Assembly: GCA_029338835.1 (NCBI GenBank)
Contig: JAQYBD010000025.1
Span: forward strand, 1 to 45,068
From: Selenomonadaceae bacterium
GTDB taxonomy: Bacteria > Bacillota > Negativicutes > Selenomonadales > Selenomonadaceae
DNA: 45,068 bases
Reading direction: 5' to 3'
The stretch's first letter is position 1, and the number at the start of each line of letters is the position of its first letter. Shown here piece by piece: positions 1-6,789 of the stretch. Below the pieces are notes generated by a model. The model searched no databases. It worked only from the letters and a program-made list of their open reading frames with translations, and was not told the DNA's origin. The position numbers were made by a program, and so were the translations under genes.

Positions 1-1
1 C

Positions 2-238
2 CATACGATGAACGGGCTCTTCCCGCACGTCGACCCGGCGGAACTCTTTGTCTTCCTCGGTGTGGCAAACGGCATCTCGGCACTCGGACTGCCGACGGTT
101 GATCTTGCACTGCGCTACTTCCTCATCGGCATTGTCATCAATTTCCTGCGCGGCTGGATCACAGATTTCATGACGGCTTACGTGCAAAAGCAGCAGGGAG
201 TGAAGCTCAGCAAGGAGCTTGCGCCGACAAAATCGTGA
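2..238 (+). CDS. srlA: Sorbitol PTS EIIC component, 3' end only
   Basis: This is the C-terminal 78 residues of a glucitol/sorbitol-specific PTS permease IIC subunit; the gene begins before the window and the frame is open at base 2. The visible part is a hydrophobic stretch (LRYFLIGIVINFLRG) followed by a basic, cytosolic tail, as expected for the end of an inner-membrane IIC protein. The family assignment rests mostly on position: it lies 71 bases upstream of a clear EIIB/C gene (srlE), then srlB and srlD. With those partners it would import sorbitol and deliver it as sorbitol-6-phosphate. A methionine at base 8 is internal and not a start. Confidence 0.8.
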   Translation, partial: HTMNGLFPHVDPAELFVFLGVANGISALGLPTVDLALRYFLIGIVINFLRGWITDFMTAYVQKQQGVKLSKELAPTKS

Positions 239-240
239 TC

Positions 241-283
241 CCTAAAAAATTTTAGGCTGATACTACAACATATGGACATATGT
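241..283 (+). repeat. Two short inverted repeats in the srlA-srlE spacer
   Basis: CCTAAAA-AA-TTTTAGG (241-256) and ACATATG-GA-CATATGT (268-283) are two perfect 7-bp inverted repeats lying back to back between srlA and srlE. Neither is followed by a T-run, so they are not typical terminators. They may protect or process the polycistronic mRNA or bind a regulator; this is inference. Confidence 0.4.
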
Positions 284-309
284 GATACATGAAAAAGGAG
301 AAAGGCATC

Positions 310-1326
310 ATGGCAAAGTATAAAGACGTCATCGTCACAGCTGGTTCCGGCGGTTTCGGCGGTCCGCTGCACCTGCATCCCAATGAGAAACAGAACAAGA
401 TCGTCAACATCACGGGCGGTGTCATCTCGCCCGTTGCTAAGAGACTGGCGGAAATGACGGGCTGTGAGCTGGTGGATGGCTTCAAGACGAGTGTCCCTGA
501 CGCGGAAATCCTGGCAGTCGTCATTGACTGCGGCGGCACACTGCGCTGCGGCATTTACCCGCAGAAGCGCATCCAGACGATCAATCTCAATCCGACGGGG
601 CCGAGCGGCCCGCTCGCGCAGTTCATCAAACCGGATATCTACGTCTCGGCTGTGCGCGAAAAGGATCTGGCTTTTGCAGAGGAAACTGACGCTGCTGAAC
701 CGGCCGCGACAGAAGAAGTGCAGCATGATGCGGCGGCACCGGGCGGCATGGGCAGCCGTCACTATGACACGTCGAAGAAAATCTCGGAGCAGCAGGCCGG
801 TTTTATGGCGAAGGTCGGTCAGTTCATGGGCGGTATCGTTGCTGTCTTTTATCAGGCCGGCCGTGAGACCATCAACACGATGATCAAGACTATCCTGCCG
901 TTCATGGCCTTTGTCTCGATGCTCATCGGCATCATCCTCTCGACAGGCATCGGCGACATCATTGCCCACCTGCTCGTGCCGCTGGCTGGCAATGTGGGCG
1001 GCCTCATCATCTTGTCTCTGATCTGCTCCTTCCCGTTCCTCTCACCGTTCCTCGGACCGGGGGCCGTTATCGCGCAGGTCATCGGCGTGCTCATCGGCGT
1101 TGAGATCGGCAAGGGTGCAGTCCCGCCGCATCTCGCGCTGCCGGCGCTGTTCGCCATCAATGCGCAGTGCGCCTGTGATTTTATCCCGGTCGGTCTCGGC
1201 TTGGCCGAAGCTGATGCGAAGACAGTCGAAGTCGGTGTGCCTTCCGTGCTCTATTCCCGCTTCATCACGGGTCCGCTTTCTGTCATCCTCGCTTGGCTCG
1301 CCAGCTTCGGGCTCTATGAGGCTTGA
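310..1326 (+). CDS. srlE: Sorbitol PTS EIIB/C component
   Basis: EIIBC subunit of the glucitol/sorbitol phosphotransferase system, located in the inner membrane. It takes phosphate from EIIA (SrlB) and passes it to sorbitol during uptake. The N-terminal EIIB part holds [15 protein letters not shown]; Cys74 is the equivalent of the phosphocysteine of the family. Residues from about 175 onward form hydrophobic segments (for example [20 protein letters not shown]). A long acidic/alanine linker joins the two parts (about 120-155). An ATG at 289 is in frame, but its next codons contain the ribosome binding site (AAAAAGGAG, ending at 300), so the ATG at 310 is the better start, giving 338 residues, close to the family length of about 320-340. 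The stop lies 35 bases before srlB. Confidence 0.93.
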   Translation: MAKYKDVIVTAGSGGFGGPLHLHPNEKQNKIVNITGGVISPVAKRLAEMTGCELVDGFKTSVPDAEILAVVIDCGGTLRCGIYPQKRIQTINLNPTGPSGPLAQFIKPDIYVSAVREKDLAFAEETDAAEPAATEEVQHDAAAPGGMGSRHYDTSKKISEQQAGFMAKVGQFMGGIVAVFYQAGRETINTMIKTILPFMAFVSMLIGIILSTGIGDIIAHLLVPLAGNVGGLIILSLICSFPFLSPFLGPGAVIAQVIGVLIGVEIGKGAVPPHLALPALFAINAQCACDFIPVGLGLAEADAKTVEVGVPSVLYSRFITGPLSVILAWLASFGLYEA

Positions 1327-1361
1327 TGAATTTCCATGGATGTATATCAGGAGGTATTCCA

Positions 1362-1730
1362 ATGAAAAAATATTACAGTACAATCGTACAGGAACTCGGT
1401 GCTCAGGTTCACGCGTTCAAGGGGGCGCGCATGCTCATCCTGTTCAATGAGAATGCGCCTCAGGAACTCCGCGAATACTGCGTCCTGCACCGCGGCAACA
1501 AGCTCGAGGATATCGTGGAGCCAGGCGATATCTTCCAGCTCGGCAAGGAAGAATACAAGATCGTCTATGTCGGCATCCAGGTCCAGAAGAACCTGCGCGA
1601 CCTCGGTCACATCACACTGCGCTTCAATGGAAACAAAGAAGGGGAGAATCTGGAAGGCAGCCTCTATCTCGAGGACAAAGAGATCGGCGACATTGCTCCC
1701 GGCGAGGAGATTGCCATCTATAAGAGATGA
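1362..1730 (+). CDS. srlB: Sorbitol PTS EIIA component
   Basis: Cytosolic EIIA protein that carries phosphate from HPr to the EIIB domain of SrlE. The 122-residue length matches the family (about 120). His43 in YCVLHRGN is at the position of the known phospho-histidine of E. coli SrlB. An upstream in-frame TTG (1323) overlaps the srlE stop, but a strong AGGAGG at 1349-1354 sits 7 bases before the ATG at 1362, which fixes the start. It is the third gene of the operon; an 84-base gap with no recognisable structure separates it from srlD. Confidence 0.93.
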   Translation: MKKYYSTIVQELGAQVHAFKGARMLILFNENAPQELREYCVLHRGNKLEDIVEPGDIFQLGKEEYKIVYVGIQVQKNLRDLGHITLRFNGNKEGENLEGSLYLEDKEIGDIAPGEEIAIYKR

Positions 1731-1814
1731 AGGGGCTGGCAAGCGATGTGAAACGTCCCCAGCATCAGACATCATTCAGATATCGTGTGGTAAGAAAAGA
1801 TAGGAGAGATATTC

Positions 1815-2633
1815 ATGACTTCGTGGTTGAATCTGGAAGGGAAAACAGCAGTAGTGACGGGCGGTGCATCCGGCATCGGCAAAACGGTTGCGCAGTCATT
1901 TCTCGATAATGGTGCGAATGTCGTAGTCTGTGACATGAACCCGGACGAGCCGGAATTTGAGCTCGGCGGGAGCAGGGGAAAGCTGCTCTACGTCGTGACC
2001 GATGTCACGAAAGCGGAGAGCGTCACAGCGATGGTCGAGAAGGCAAAAGCGGCTTTTGGCAAGCTCGACATCCTCGTCAACAACGCAGGCATCAACATCC
2101 CGTGTCTGCTCGTGGATCCAAAGGATCCGCACGGCAAGTATGAGCTCAGTGAAAGAGTCTATGACAAAGTCACGAGCGTCAACATCAAGGGCGTGTACCT
2201 CATGGCACAGGCTCTGGGTCATGAATTTGTCAAAAATGGCTCCGGCGTCATCATCAACATGAGTTCTGAGAGCGGCCTTGAAGGCTCCGAAGGCCAGAGC
2301 ATCTATGCTGCAACCAAGAACGCAGTCAACTCCTTCACGCGTTCCTGGTCGAAAGAGCTCGGTCGCTACAATGTCCGCGTTGTTGGTGTCGCACCGGGCA
2401 TCCTCGAAGCGACGGGCCTGCGCACACTGGCTTATGAAGAAGCGCTCTCCTATACGCGCGGCATCACGGTCGATGACCTGCGCAAGGGCTACAAGAGTAC
2501 GAAGACGACACCGCTCGGACGCAGCGGCAAGCTCACCGAGGTTGCCAATCTCGTCCTGTTCCTCGCGAGCGACCGTGCTTCCTACATCCATGGTGTTACG
2601 TACAACGTAGCCGGCGGCAAGACGAGAGGCTGA
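1815..2633 (+). CDS. srlD: Sorbitol-6-phosphate 2-dehydrogenase (SDR family)
   Basis: Short-chain dehydrogenase that oxidises sorbitol-6-phosphate to fructose-6-phosphate with NAD. Classical SDR marks are present: TGGASGIG nucleotide-binding motif near residue 15, NNAG near residue 92, and the catalytic Ser (NMSSESG) with YAATK (Tyr-x-x-x-Lys) near residue 165. At 272 residues it is slightly longer than E. coli SrlD and resembles the lactobacillus GutF type more (impression from memory). The start has AGGAG 9-13 bases upstream. Genome position after the three PTS genes supports the substrate assignment; sequence alone would only say SDR dehydrogenase of a sugar alcohol phosphate. Confidence 0.88.
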   Translation: MTSWLNLEGKTAVVTGGASGIGKTVAQSFLDNGANVVVCDMNPDEPEFELGGSRGKLLYVVTDVTKAESVTAMVEKAKAAFGKLDILVNNAGINIPCLLVDPKDPHGKYELSERVYDKVTSVNIKGVYLMAQALGHEFVKNGSGVIINMSSESGLEGSEGQSIYAATKNAVNSFTRSWSKELGRYNVRVVGVAPGILEATGLRTLAYEEALSYTRGITVDDLRKGYKSTKTTPLGRSGKLTEVANLVLFLASDRASYIHGVTYNVAGGKTRG

Positions 2634-2641
2634 TCCGGTTC

Positions 2642-3136
2642 TTGGCACAAGGCACAGTCATTCTCTGGAATGGCTCGTGCCTTGTCTGTGGTTTCGGCGA
2701 CAACACGTATGTCAAGGTACCATCGCTGCCGGAGGGCTTCAAGGCGATGAAAGCTCTGCATGCCCAGGGCATCAAGATCACGGCTACGGCCATCTATACC
2801 CCGATGCAGGGCTATCTTGCCGGCATGTGCGGCGCGCAGTACGCAGCTCCCTATGTCAACCGCATCGACAACATGGGGGACGATGGCATCAAGGTGGCCT
2901 GTGAGATCCACGATATCTATCAGAAGAATGGTATCCCGTGCGAGGTACTCGCCGCCAGCTTCAAGAACAGCCAGCAGGTCCTCGCACTCTGCAAGTACGG
3001 CATCGGTGCGGCTACTGTCGCCTGCTCCGTCATCGATAATTTCGTCAAGAATGCTGCTATCGACGATGCTGTAGAAGCCTTCATCCATGACTTCGAAGGC
3101 TTGACGGCCAAAGCTACGACGATGAGTGATTGCTGA
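2642..3136 (+). pseudogene. Transaldolase / fructose-6-phosphate aldolase-like, N-terminally truncated
   Basis: From GDNTYVKVPSLPEGF (about base 2692) onward the frame reads as a transaldolase of the small FSA/TalC type: the Schiff-base lysine region (YVKVP), TATAIYTPMQ, APYVNRID and VLAASFKN are all recognisable and run to a normal C-terminus. Family members are about 215-225 residues; here the first 60-70 residues, with the TTNPS strand of the barrel, are absent. The only possible start is a TTG at 2642 with no ribosome binding site, preceded by 16 residues unlike the family. I therefore call it a remnant. Transaldolase-like genes are found in some clostridial sorbitol operons, so an intact copy probably once belonged here. 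The barrel cannot close without the missing strands, so activity is unlikely. Confidence 0.75.
2647..2685 (+). repeat. Long hairpin at the truncation point of the transaldolase remnant
   Basis: ACAAGGCAC (2647-2655) pairs with GTGCCTTGT (2677-2685), and the inner AGTCATTC (2656-2663) pairs with GAATGGCT (2668-2675) through one G-T wobble; the loop is TCTG and one C is bulged. This gives about 17 paired bases starting 13 bases after the srlD stop. No T-run follows, so it is not a standard terminator. It lies exactly where homology to the aldolase begins, so it may mark the deletion scar or act as an mRNA-stabilising 3' end of srlD. Confidence 0.6.
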
Positions 3137-3154
3137 GCAGCAGATACAAGAATG

Positions 3155-3186
3155 CGACTCCAGCAGAGGTCTGGAGTCGTATTTTT
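3155..3186 (+). terminator. Terminator of the sorbitol operon
   Basis: CGACTCCAG (3155-3163) and CTGGAGTCG (3171-3179) form a perfect 9-bp stem with a 7-base loop, followed by TATTTTT. It lies 18 bases after the stop of the transaldolase remnant and ends the srl transcript. Confidence 0.9.
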
Positions 3187-3202
3187 GTGCGAAGAATCGT
3201 GG

Positions 3203-3208
3203 TATAAT
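3203..3208 (+). promoter_or_regulatory. -10 box for the alkyltransferase gene
   Basis: TATAAT lies 28 bases before the ATG at 3236 and just after the srl terminator. No good -35 box is visible (only the T-rich terminator tail at the right distance), so the promoter may be weak or activator-dependent. Confidence 0.45.
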
Positions 3209-3235
3209 TTTGGCAGGAAAGGGGAGATGATACGC

Positions 3236-3715
3236 ATGAATACTGCCTATTATCCAGGTCCGTTCGGGCTTTTTCGCATCGTGGAGGAGGATGCGGCGCT
3301 CATCGCCATTGACGTCGTGAAGGAAGACGCGGCTGAAGCAGGCGGTGACCGCACGGAGTTGACGGACCAGGCTGCGCGGGAACTCGCGGAATACCTGGCC
3401 GGGAAACGCCAGGACTTTACCGTGCCTTACCGTTTCAAGGGGACGCCATTCCGCCTGCGCGTCTGGCAGGAACTCGTGAACGTACCATATGGTCATACGA
3501 CGACATATAAGAAGCTTGCCGAGGCCATCGGGCAGCCAAAGGCATATCATGCCGTGGGCGGCGCCGTCGGGGCCAATCCATTGAGCATCATCGTGCCGTG
3601 CCATCGCGTCATCGGCAGTGATGGCAGCCTCACGGGCTATGCCTGGGGCCTGCCGATGAAAGAAGCCCTGCTGAAGCTTGAGCAGGCACAGTTGCAGGCG
3701 AAAAGCCAGTCCTGA
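3236..3715 (+). CDS. ogt: Methylated-DNA--protein-cysteine methyltransferase
   Basis: Suicide DNA repair protein that transfers O6-alkyl groups from guanine to its own cysteine. The active-site PCHRV is present (in VGANPLSIIVPCHRVIGSDGS split as LSIIVPCHRVIGSDG), with the helix-turn-helix and arginine-finger region (PYGHTTTYKKLAEAIGQP) before it. The protein is 159 residues, the usual Ogt size without an Ada domain. The longer open frame from 3152 runs back into the terminator, while GGGGAG at 3221-3226 is 9 bases before the ATG at 3236, so that start was chosen. It is transcribed alone and converges with the ECF S-component gene, whose stop is 13 bases away. Confidence 0.93.
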   Translation: MNTAYYPGPFGLFRIVEEDAALIAIDVVKEDAAEAGGDRTELTDQAARELAEYLAGKRQDFTVPYRFKGTPFRLRVWQELVNVPYGHTTTYKKLAEAIGQPKAYHAVGGAVGANPLSIIVPCHRVIGSDGSLTGYAWGLPMKEALLKLEQAQLQAKSQS

Positions 3716-3728
3716 CGCCGTTTCCTGC

Positions 3729-4259
3729 TTAGCGGTGCAGCAGTGCTTTCTGGAGCAGACCAGCTGCGACGATGGCGACAGCCGTATTGAGCAGACCCTC
3801 GGCGATGAGCCCTGGAGCAGAGGCAAGGCCGGCCGCGAGACTGTCGTAAAGCAGTGCGCCGAAAAGCGTATAGGCCACGGCCATCCAGAGAGAGCCCGCC
3901 AGGAAGCCCATCGTCATGCGGAGCAGCGAAGCCGTTTCCCTGTGGTCAGGCCGGATGAGGCGCCAGGCGATGTCGGCCATGAAGAACTTGATGACGAGCG
4001 TCGGCACGATCCAGAGCGGGAAACCGCCGAGGAGATCCGAGAGGGCTGAGCCAAAGCAGGCGGCAAAGAGCATTTCCCGGCGGCCGACGAACAGGACCAT
4101 GAGGAAGATTGCGGCGTCGCCGAGATGTGCATAGCCGAGCGGGATCGGGATGCGCGGTACGAATGTGGCCAGGAAAACGACGGCTGTCATGGCGGCGGCC
4201 AGGCAGAGCTGCCGGGTGGTCCAGGAAGATCTTGAAGATTTTGTAGTGTACGATGTCAT
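3729..4259 (-). CDS. ECF transporter S component, probable vitamin B6 (pyridoxine) uptake
   Basis: Integral membrane substrate-binding subunit of an energy-coupling-factor transporter, 176 residues with about five or six hydrophobic segments (for example LAAAMTAVVFLATFV and LGDAAIFLMVLFVGRREML). The motif LGDAAIFL followed by a Gly-rich SDLLGGFPLW fits the family that also holds riboflavin- and pyridoxine-type S components. The start codon is the ATG complementary to 4257-4259 with AGAAGGAA upstream; the open frame continues back over the regulator gene but that part is antisense. The substrate is inferred from the divergent neighbour, a PLP-binding MocR regulator: such pairs commonly control pyridoxine uptake. 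No EcfA/EcfT genes are in the window, so it would share a general energising module. Other vitamin substrates remain possible. Confidence 0.8.
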   Translation of the reverse strand: MTSYTTKSSRSSWTTRQLCLAAAMTAVVFLATFVPRIPIPLGYAHLGDAAIFLMVLFVGRREMLFAACFGSALSDLLGGFPLWIVPTLVIKFFMADIAWRLIRPDHRETASLLRMTMGFLAGSLWMAVAYTLFGALLYDSLAAGLASAPGLIAEGLLNTAVAIVAAGLLQKALLHR

Positions 4260-4343
4260 GATGATTCCTTCTTTCTGCCGGTACCGTTTTGAGCTGAATG
4301 ACCATGGTACGGACAATGATATTTCGTCAAAGCAGGTTGATGA

Positions 4344-4380
4344 AAAGGGACTTGTGTCCCTTTCAAGGATAGTATATACT
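4344..4380 (+). promoter_or_regulatory. Palindromic operator overlapping a promoter between the ECF gene and the MocR gene
   Basis: AAAGGGAC-TTGT-GTCCCTTT (4344-4363) is a perfect 8-bp inverted repeat in the 183-bp divergent spacer. TTGTGT (4352-4357), inside this palindrome, and TATACT (4375-4380) are 17 bases apart and form a plausible promoter toward the MocR gene. On the other strand TTGAAA (complement of 4361-4366) also overlaps the palindrome. A second symmetric pair, ATACTGG (4376-4382) and CCAGTAT (4420-4426), flanks the next 38 bases. The arrangement suits autoregulation plus control of the divergent transporter. Confidence 0.55.
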
Positions 4381-4442
4381 GGAATTGACCTTATAGAAAT
4401 ATTCAAAACAAGATAAGTAACCAGTATCAGATCGGAGCCATC

Positions 4443-5843
4443 ATGCTGACCTATTCGTTTGAACACCTGGAGGGGGAATCCCTCTATGAACACCTTTACC
4501 GCTGCATCCGCAGAGATATCCTCGCAGGCCGCCTGCAGGCCGGAGAGAAGCTGCCATCCAAGCGCAGCCTGGCGCGCCAGCTCGGCATCAGTGTGATTAC
4601 CGTAGAAGGGGCATATGGTCAGTTGGTGGCCGAAGGATATTGTCAGTCCGTCCCGAAAAAGGGCTTTTTCGTGGCCAGGGTCATGGGACTGCCGCAGAAG
4701 AGCAGCCGCCGGATGGAGACTGCCGTTGAACGGGAAACACCGCGCCCGAAATATCTCGCGGACTTCACGGCCAACAGCCTGCCGCCTGAGGACTTCCCGT
4801 TCAAGACCTGGGCACGCCTGCTGAGACAGGTCATCGCCGGACAGCCCGCAGCCCTGCTGGAGCGTTCGCCCGGCGTGGGCATCCTGAGCCTGCGGCAGAG
4901 CATTGCTGCGCATCTGAAAAGCTTCCGCGGTCTTGAGGTTTCTCCAGAACAGATTGTTATCGGTGCCGGCACGGAGTACCTTTACAGCCTGCTCGTGCAA
5001 CTTTTGGGGCGGGAGAAGCGTTTCGGTGTCGAGAATCCCGGCTACGATAAGATCCGCAAGGTATACCATGGTCATGGCGTCGATTGTGTGCCTGTCGATA
5101 TGGATGAAGATGGCATCCGCATCGATGCCCTGACGGCACAGCACGTCGACATCCTCCATATCAGTCCCTCACATCACTTCCCGACCGGCTGCATCACTCC
5201 CATCAGCCGCCGCTACGGACTCCTGGGGTGGGTCAGTGCGGCACCGGGTCGCTGCATCATCGAGGATGACTACGACAGCGAATTCCGTCTGACGGGAAGA
5301 CCCATCCCGACGATGATGGGCATCGATGTCGGCGGCCGGGTCATCTACATGAATACCTTCGCCAAGACGCTGACCCCGACCATCCGCATCAGCTACATGG
5401 TGCTGCCGGAACAGCTCGTCCGGGAATTCCACGAGAAACTCGGTTTCTACAGCTGCACGGTATCGAACTTCGAGCAGTATACGCTGGCCCGCTTCATCCA
5501 GGACGGTTATTTCGAGAAGCACATCAACCGCATGCGCAACAGCTACCGCAAGCGCCGCGAAGCCCTGCTCAAGGCCATGAAAGCGGGAGGACTGCTCGCG
5601 CGCGCCGATATCCTCGAACGCGGCTCCGGCCTGCACTTCCTGCTGCGCTTCCATACGCAGAAGAGCGACGAACAGCTCGAACAGGAACTTGCTGCACATG
5701 GCATCCGCATGCGTCCGCTGCGCGATTACTATGCCGGCGAAGCACCCGCTGCCCGGCATATCTTCGTACTCAATTATTCCGGCATGGAAGCCTCCGTGCT
5801 GCCCGAAGCCATCGCGCGCATCACGGCCTGCCTCGGCGCGTGA
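4443..5843 (+). CDS. MocR-family regulator (GntR helix-turn-helix + aminotransferase fold), PdxR-like
   Basis: Transcription factor of 466 residues with an N-terminal GntR winged helix (about residues 12-78: DILAGRLQAGEKLPSKRSLA, then LGISVITVEGAYGQL) and a C-terminal fold-type-I aminotransferase domain (about 110-460). PLP-site features are retained: EDDYDSEF and the lysine K308 in NTFAKTLTP, so it should bind pyridoxal phosphate covalently. In the family this is a sensing device, not an enzyme. The divergent ECF S component and a palindrome in the shared promoter suggest it adjusts vitamin B6 uptake to PLP level. The alternative is regulation of another PLP-linked pathway such as GABA or taurine use, but no such genes are next to it. 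The start is the ATG at 4443, after CGGAGCC. Confidence 0.85.
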   Translation: MLTYSFEHLEGESLYEHLYRCIRRDILAGRLQAGEKLPSKRSLARQLGISVITVEGAYGQLVAEGYCQSVPKKGFFVARVMGLPQKSSRRMETAVERETPRPKYLADFTANSLPPEDFPFKTWARLLRQVIAGQPAALLERSPGVGILSLRQSIAAHLKSFRGLEVSPEQIVIGAGTEYLYSLLVQLLGREKRFGVENPGYDKIRKVYHGHGVDCVPVDMDEDGIRIDALTAQHVDILHISPSHHFPTGCITPISRRYGLLGWVSAAPGRCIIEDDYDSEFRLTGRPIPTMMGIDVGGRVIYMNTFAKTLTPTIRISYMVLPEQLVREFHEKLGFYSCTVSNFEQYTLARFIQDGYFEKHINRMRNSYRKRREALLKAMKAGGLLARADILERGSGLHFLLRFHTQKSDEQLEQELAAHGIRMRPLRDYYAGEAPAARHIFVLNYSGMEASVLPEAIARITACLGA

Positions 5844-5890
5844 GCCAGCAGTATAGATAATCCCTATATGAGCAATAGGCAACGCGTATT

Positions 5891-5918
5891 TTTCAATGAG
5901 GGCCATTCATGATATAAT
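5891..5918 (+). promoter_or_regulatory. Candidate promoter of tatA
   Basis: TTTCAA (5891-5896) and a perfect TATAAT (5913-5918) are separated by 16 bases, about 47 bases before the tatA start codon. Confidence 0.5.
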
Positions 5919-5964
5919 GTCAGAAATGAGTCATGATGCGTTTTCGCTGGATGGAGGAATAATC

Positions 5965-6168
5965 ATGTTGATGGGTCTTACGGTACCGAAACTCTTGCTG
6001 ATCCTGGGCATCGGCCTCTTGGTCTTCGGCCCGGGCAAACTGCCCCTGGTCGGCAAATCCCTGGGCAAGAGCGTCCGTGAATTCAAATCGGCTGTTGCCG
6101 AAGATGAGAAGCCGGAGCCGAAGCAGCTGGCACAGAACGAACAGAAGACGGAACCCGTTGTAAAATAA
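5965..6168 (+). CDS. tatA: Twin-arginine translocase subunit TatA/TatE
   Basis: Small Tat pore subunit of 67 residues: one N-terminal transmembrane helix (about residues 5-22, VPKLLLILGIGLLVFG), the invariant FGPGKLP hinge, an amphipathic helix (VGKSLGKSVREFKSAV) and a charged cytosolic tail. It forms the protein-conducting part of the twin-arginine export system in the inner membrane. The start at 5965 has GGAGG at 5953-5957, 7 bases upstream; the longer frame from 5896 has no such signal. No tatC is next to it, so the partner is elsewhere. A probable Tat substrate in this window is the amidase at 26731. Confidence 0.93.
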   Translation: MLMGLTVPKLLLILGIGLLVFGPGKLPLVGKSLGKSVREFKSAVAEDEKPEPKQLAQNEQKTEPVVK

Positions 6169-6186
6169 GAGAATACAAGCCGCACG

Positions 6187-6219
6187 GGCCCTGTATGCCA
6201 AACGCATGCAGGGCCTTTT
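6187..6219 (+). terminator. Terminator of tatA
   Basis: GGCCCTGTATGC (from 6187) pairs with GCATGCAGGGCC (6203-6215) with a single mismatch/wobble and a short loop, followed by TTTT. It lies 18 bases after the tatA stop. Confidence 0.85.
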
Positions 6220-6276
6220 GGTATATATAATAGGTGGACACACAAAGATATATATATGTCCTTTACAAAAGGATAA

Positions 6277-6294
6277 TCGTGTCACGTGTCACGA
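6277..6294 (+). promoter_or_regulatory. Near-palindrome, possible operator
   Basis: TCGTGTCACGTGTCACGA matches its own reverse complement at 16 of 18 positions and also reads as a GTGTCAC tandem. A related half-site GTGACACGA recurs at about 6509-6518, on the other side of the candidate promoter. Spacing and repetition suggest a regulator binding site for the autotransporter locus, but the protein is unknown. Confidence 0.35.
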
Positions 6295-6453
6295 TATTTA
6301 TTTTCAAGGATTCGAGGAGCTGGCAAGCCTTATGGACAAGGCGTTCAACGTCGTTTATATGCGTATTTCTTAGAAAATAAAAGAGAAACGGATTAAATTT
6401 AATTTAAATAAAAATTAAGCCTGTGGATAAGGAATAATCGATTTTTAGCACTG

Positions 6454-6481
6454 TTTTTTTTTTTTGGATAAGAGTTATAAT
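6454..6481 (+). promoter_or_regulatory. Candidate promoter with a T12 tract, autotransporter leader
   Basis: A perfect TATAAT (6476-6481) lies 10 bases after an uninterrupted run of 12 T (6454-6465). The run occupies the place of the -35 box and the first part of the spacer. Such a tract changes length by slippage, so promoter geometry could vary between cells. Transcription would start near 6488, leaving a leader of about 165 bases before the small ORF at 6652. Confidence 0.45.
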
Positions 6482-6651
6482 CTACACGACAAAAAGAAAA
6501 TGAAGTTAGTGACACGATTTAGGTTTGGGGATATGAGCAAGCGTCCGGGAAGGAGAGTAGCAAGAGAGGACCGTCCGTAATTGCATAAGACCATCGCATT
6601 GCTAATGGAAACCTTTTTGCGCTTTGGGTGTGTTTGTAAGGAGCGTACGAC

Positions 6652-6789
6652 ATGAACGGGGGGTTCCAGGTCATTGATTCAGAAGCCAGAAACTGCTGTC
6701 TTGTATGGATTCACGGCAGATTTTCTGGCTTCTTTTGGTGTGCTCCTTTCACAGATGACGATGTAAAGGAGATCGCGGGGATATCATGA
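6652..6789 (+). CDS. 45-codon leader ORF overlapping the autotransporter start
   Basis: The ORF starts at an ATG with a good AAGGAG (6638-6643) 8 bases upstream and ends in TGA at 6787-6789, so the stop overlaps the ATG of the first autotransporter (ATGA arrangement typical of translational coupling). The product, beginning MNGGFQVIDSEARNCC and ending VKEIAGIS, has no recognised domain and is rich in Cys, Trp and Phe. A G6 run (6658-6663) lies at codons 3-4. A strong hairpin (6681-6733) is inside the ORF, so ribosomes moving along it would open the hairpin. The likely role is control of the downstream gene and not the peptide itself; that is inference. Confidence 0.5.
   Translation: MNGGFQVIDSEARNCCLVWIHGRFSGFFWCAPFTDDDVKEIAGIS
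6681..6736 (+). terminator. Attenuator-like hairpin inside the autotransporter leader
   Basis: AGAAGCCAGAAA (6681-6692) pairs perfectly with TTTCTGGCTTCT (6722-6733), and the inner CTGCTGT (6693-6699) pairs with ACGGCAG (6713-6719) with one wobble. The stem is 19 pairs, and TTT follows. It sits 50 bases before the autotransporter ATG and fully within the 45-codon leader ORF, so translation of that ORF would compete with it. Confidence 0.6.

Larger units (their letters stand above)
6220..6651 (+). other. AT-rich gene-free spacer upstream of the autotransporters
   Basis: This 430-base stretch has no gene that I can support. It is clearly more AT-rich than its surroundings. It holds a near-palindrome (6277-6294), a T12 tract next to a TATAAT box (6454-6481), and two ACACGA elements (6484 and 6512 regions). 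A 15-codon reading frame starts at 6536 after a GGGG but has no other support. The leader of the autotransporter transcript probably begins near 6488. Confidence 0.6.

Noticed and set aside
3729..5159. 476-codon minus-strand frame covering the ECF gene and much of the MocR gene
   Set aside because: Only the first 176 codons (from 4259) match a known membrane family; the rest is antisense to a well-supported regulator and has no domain. Open antisense frames are common here because of the codon bias.
6286..6396. Possible 36-codon frame in the spacer before the autotransporters
   Set aside because: GTG start without a ribosome binding site and no recognisable similarity; could be a remnant of a lost gene but cannot be supported.
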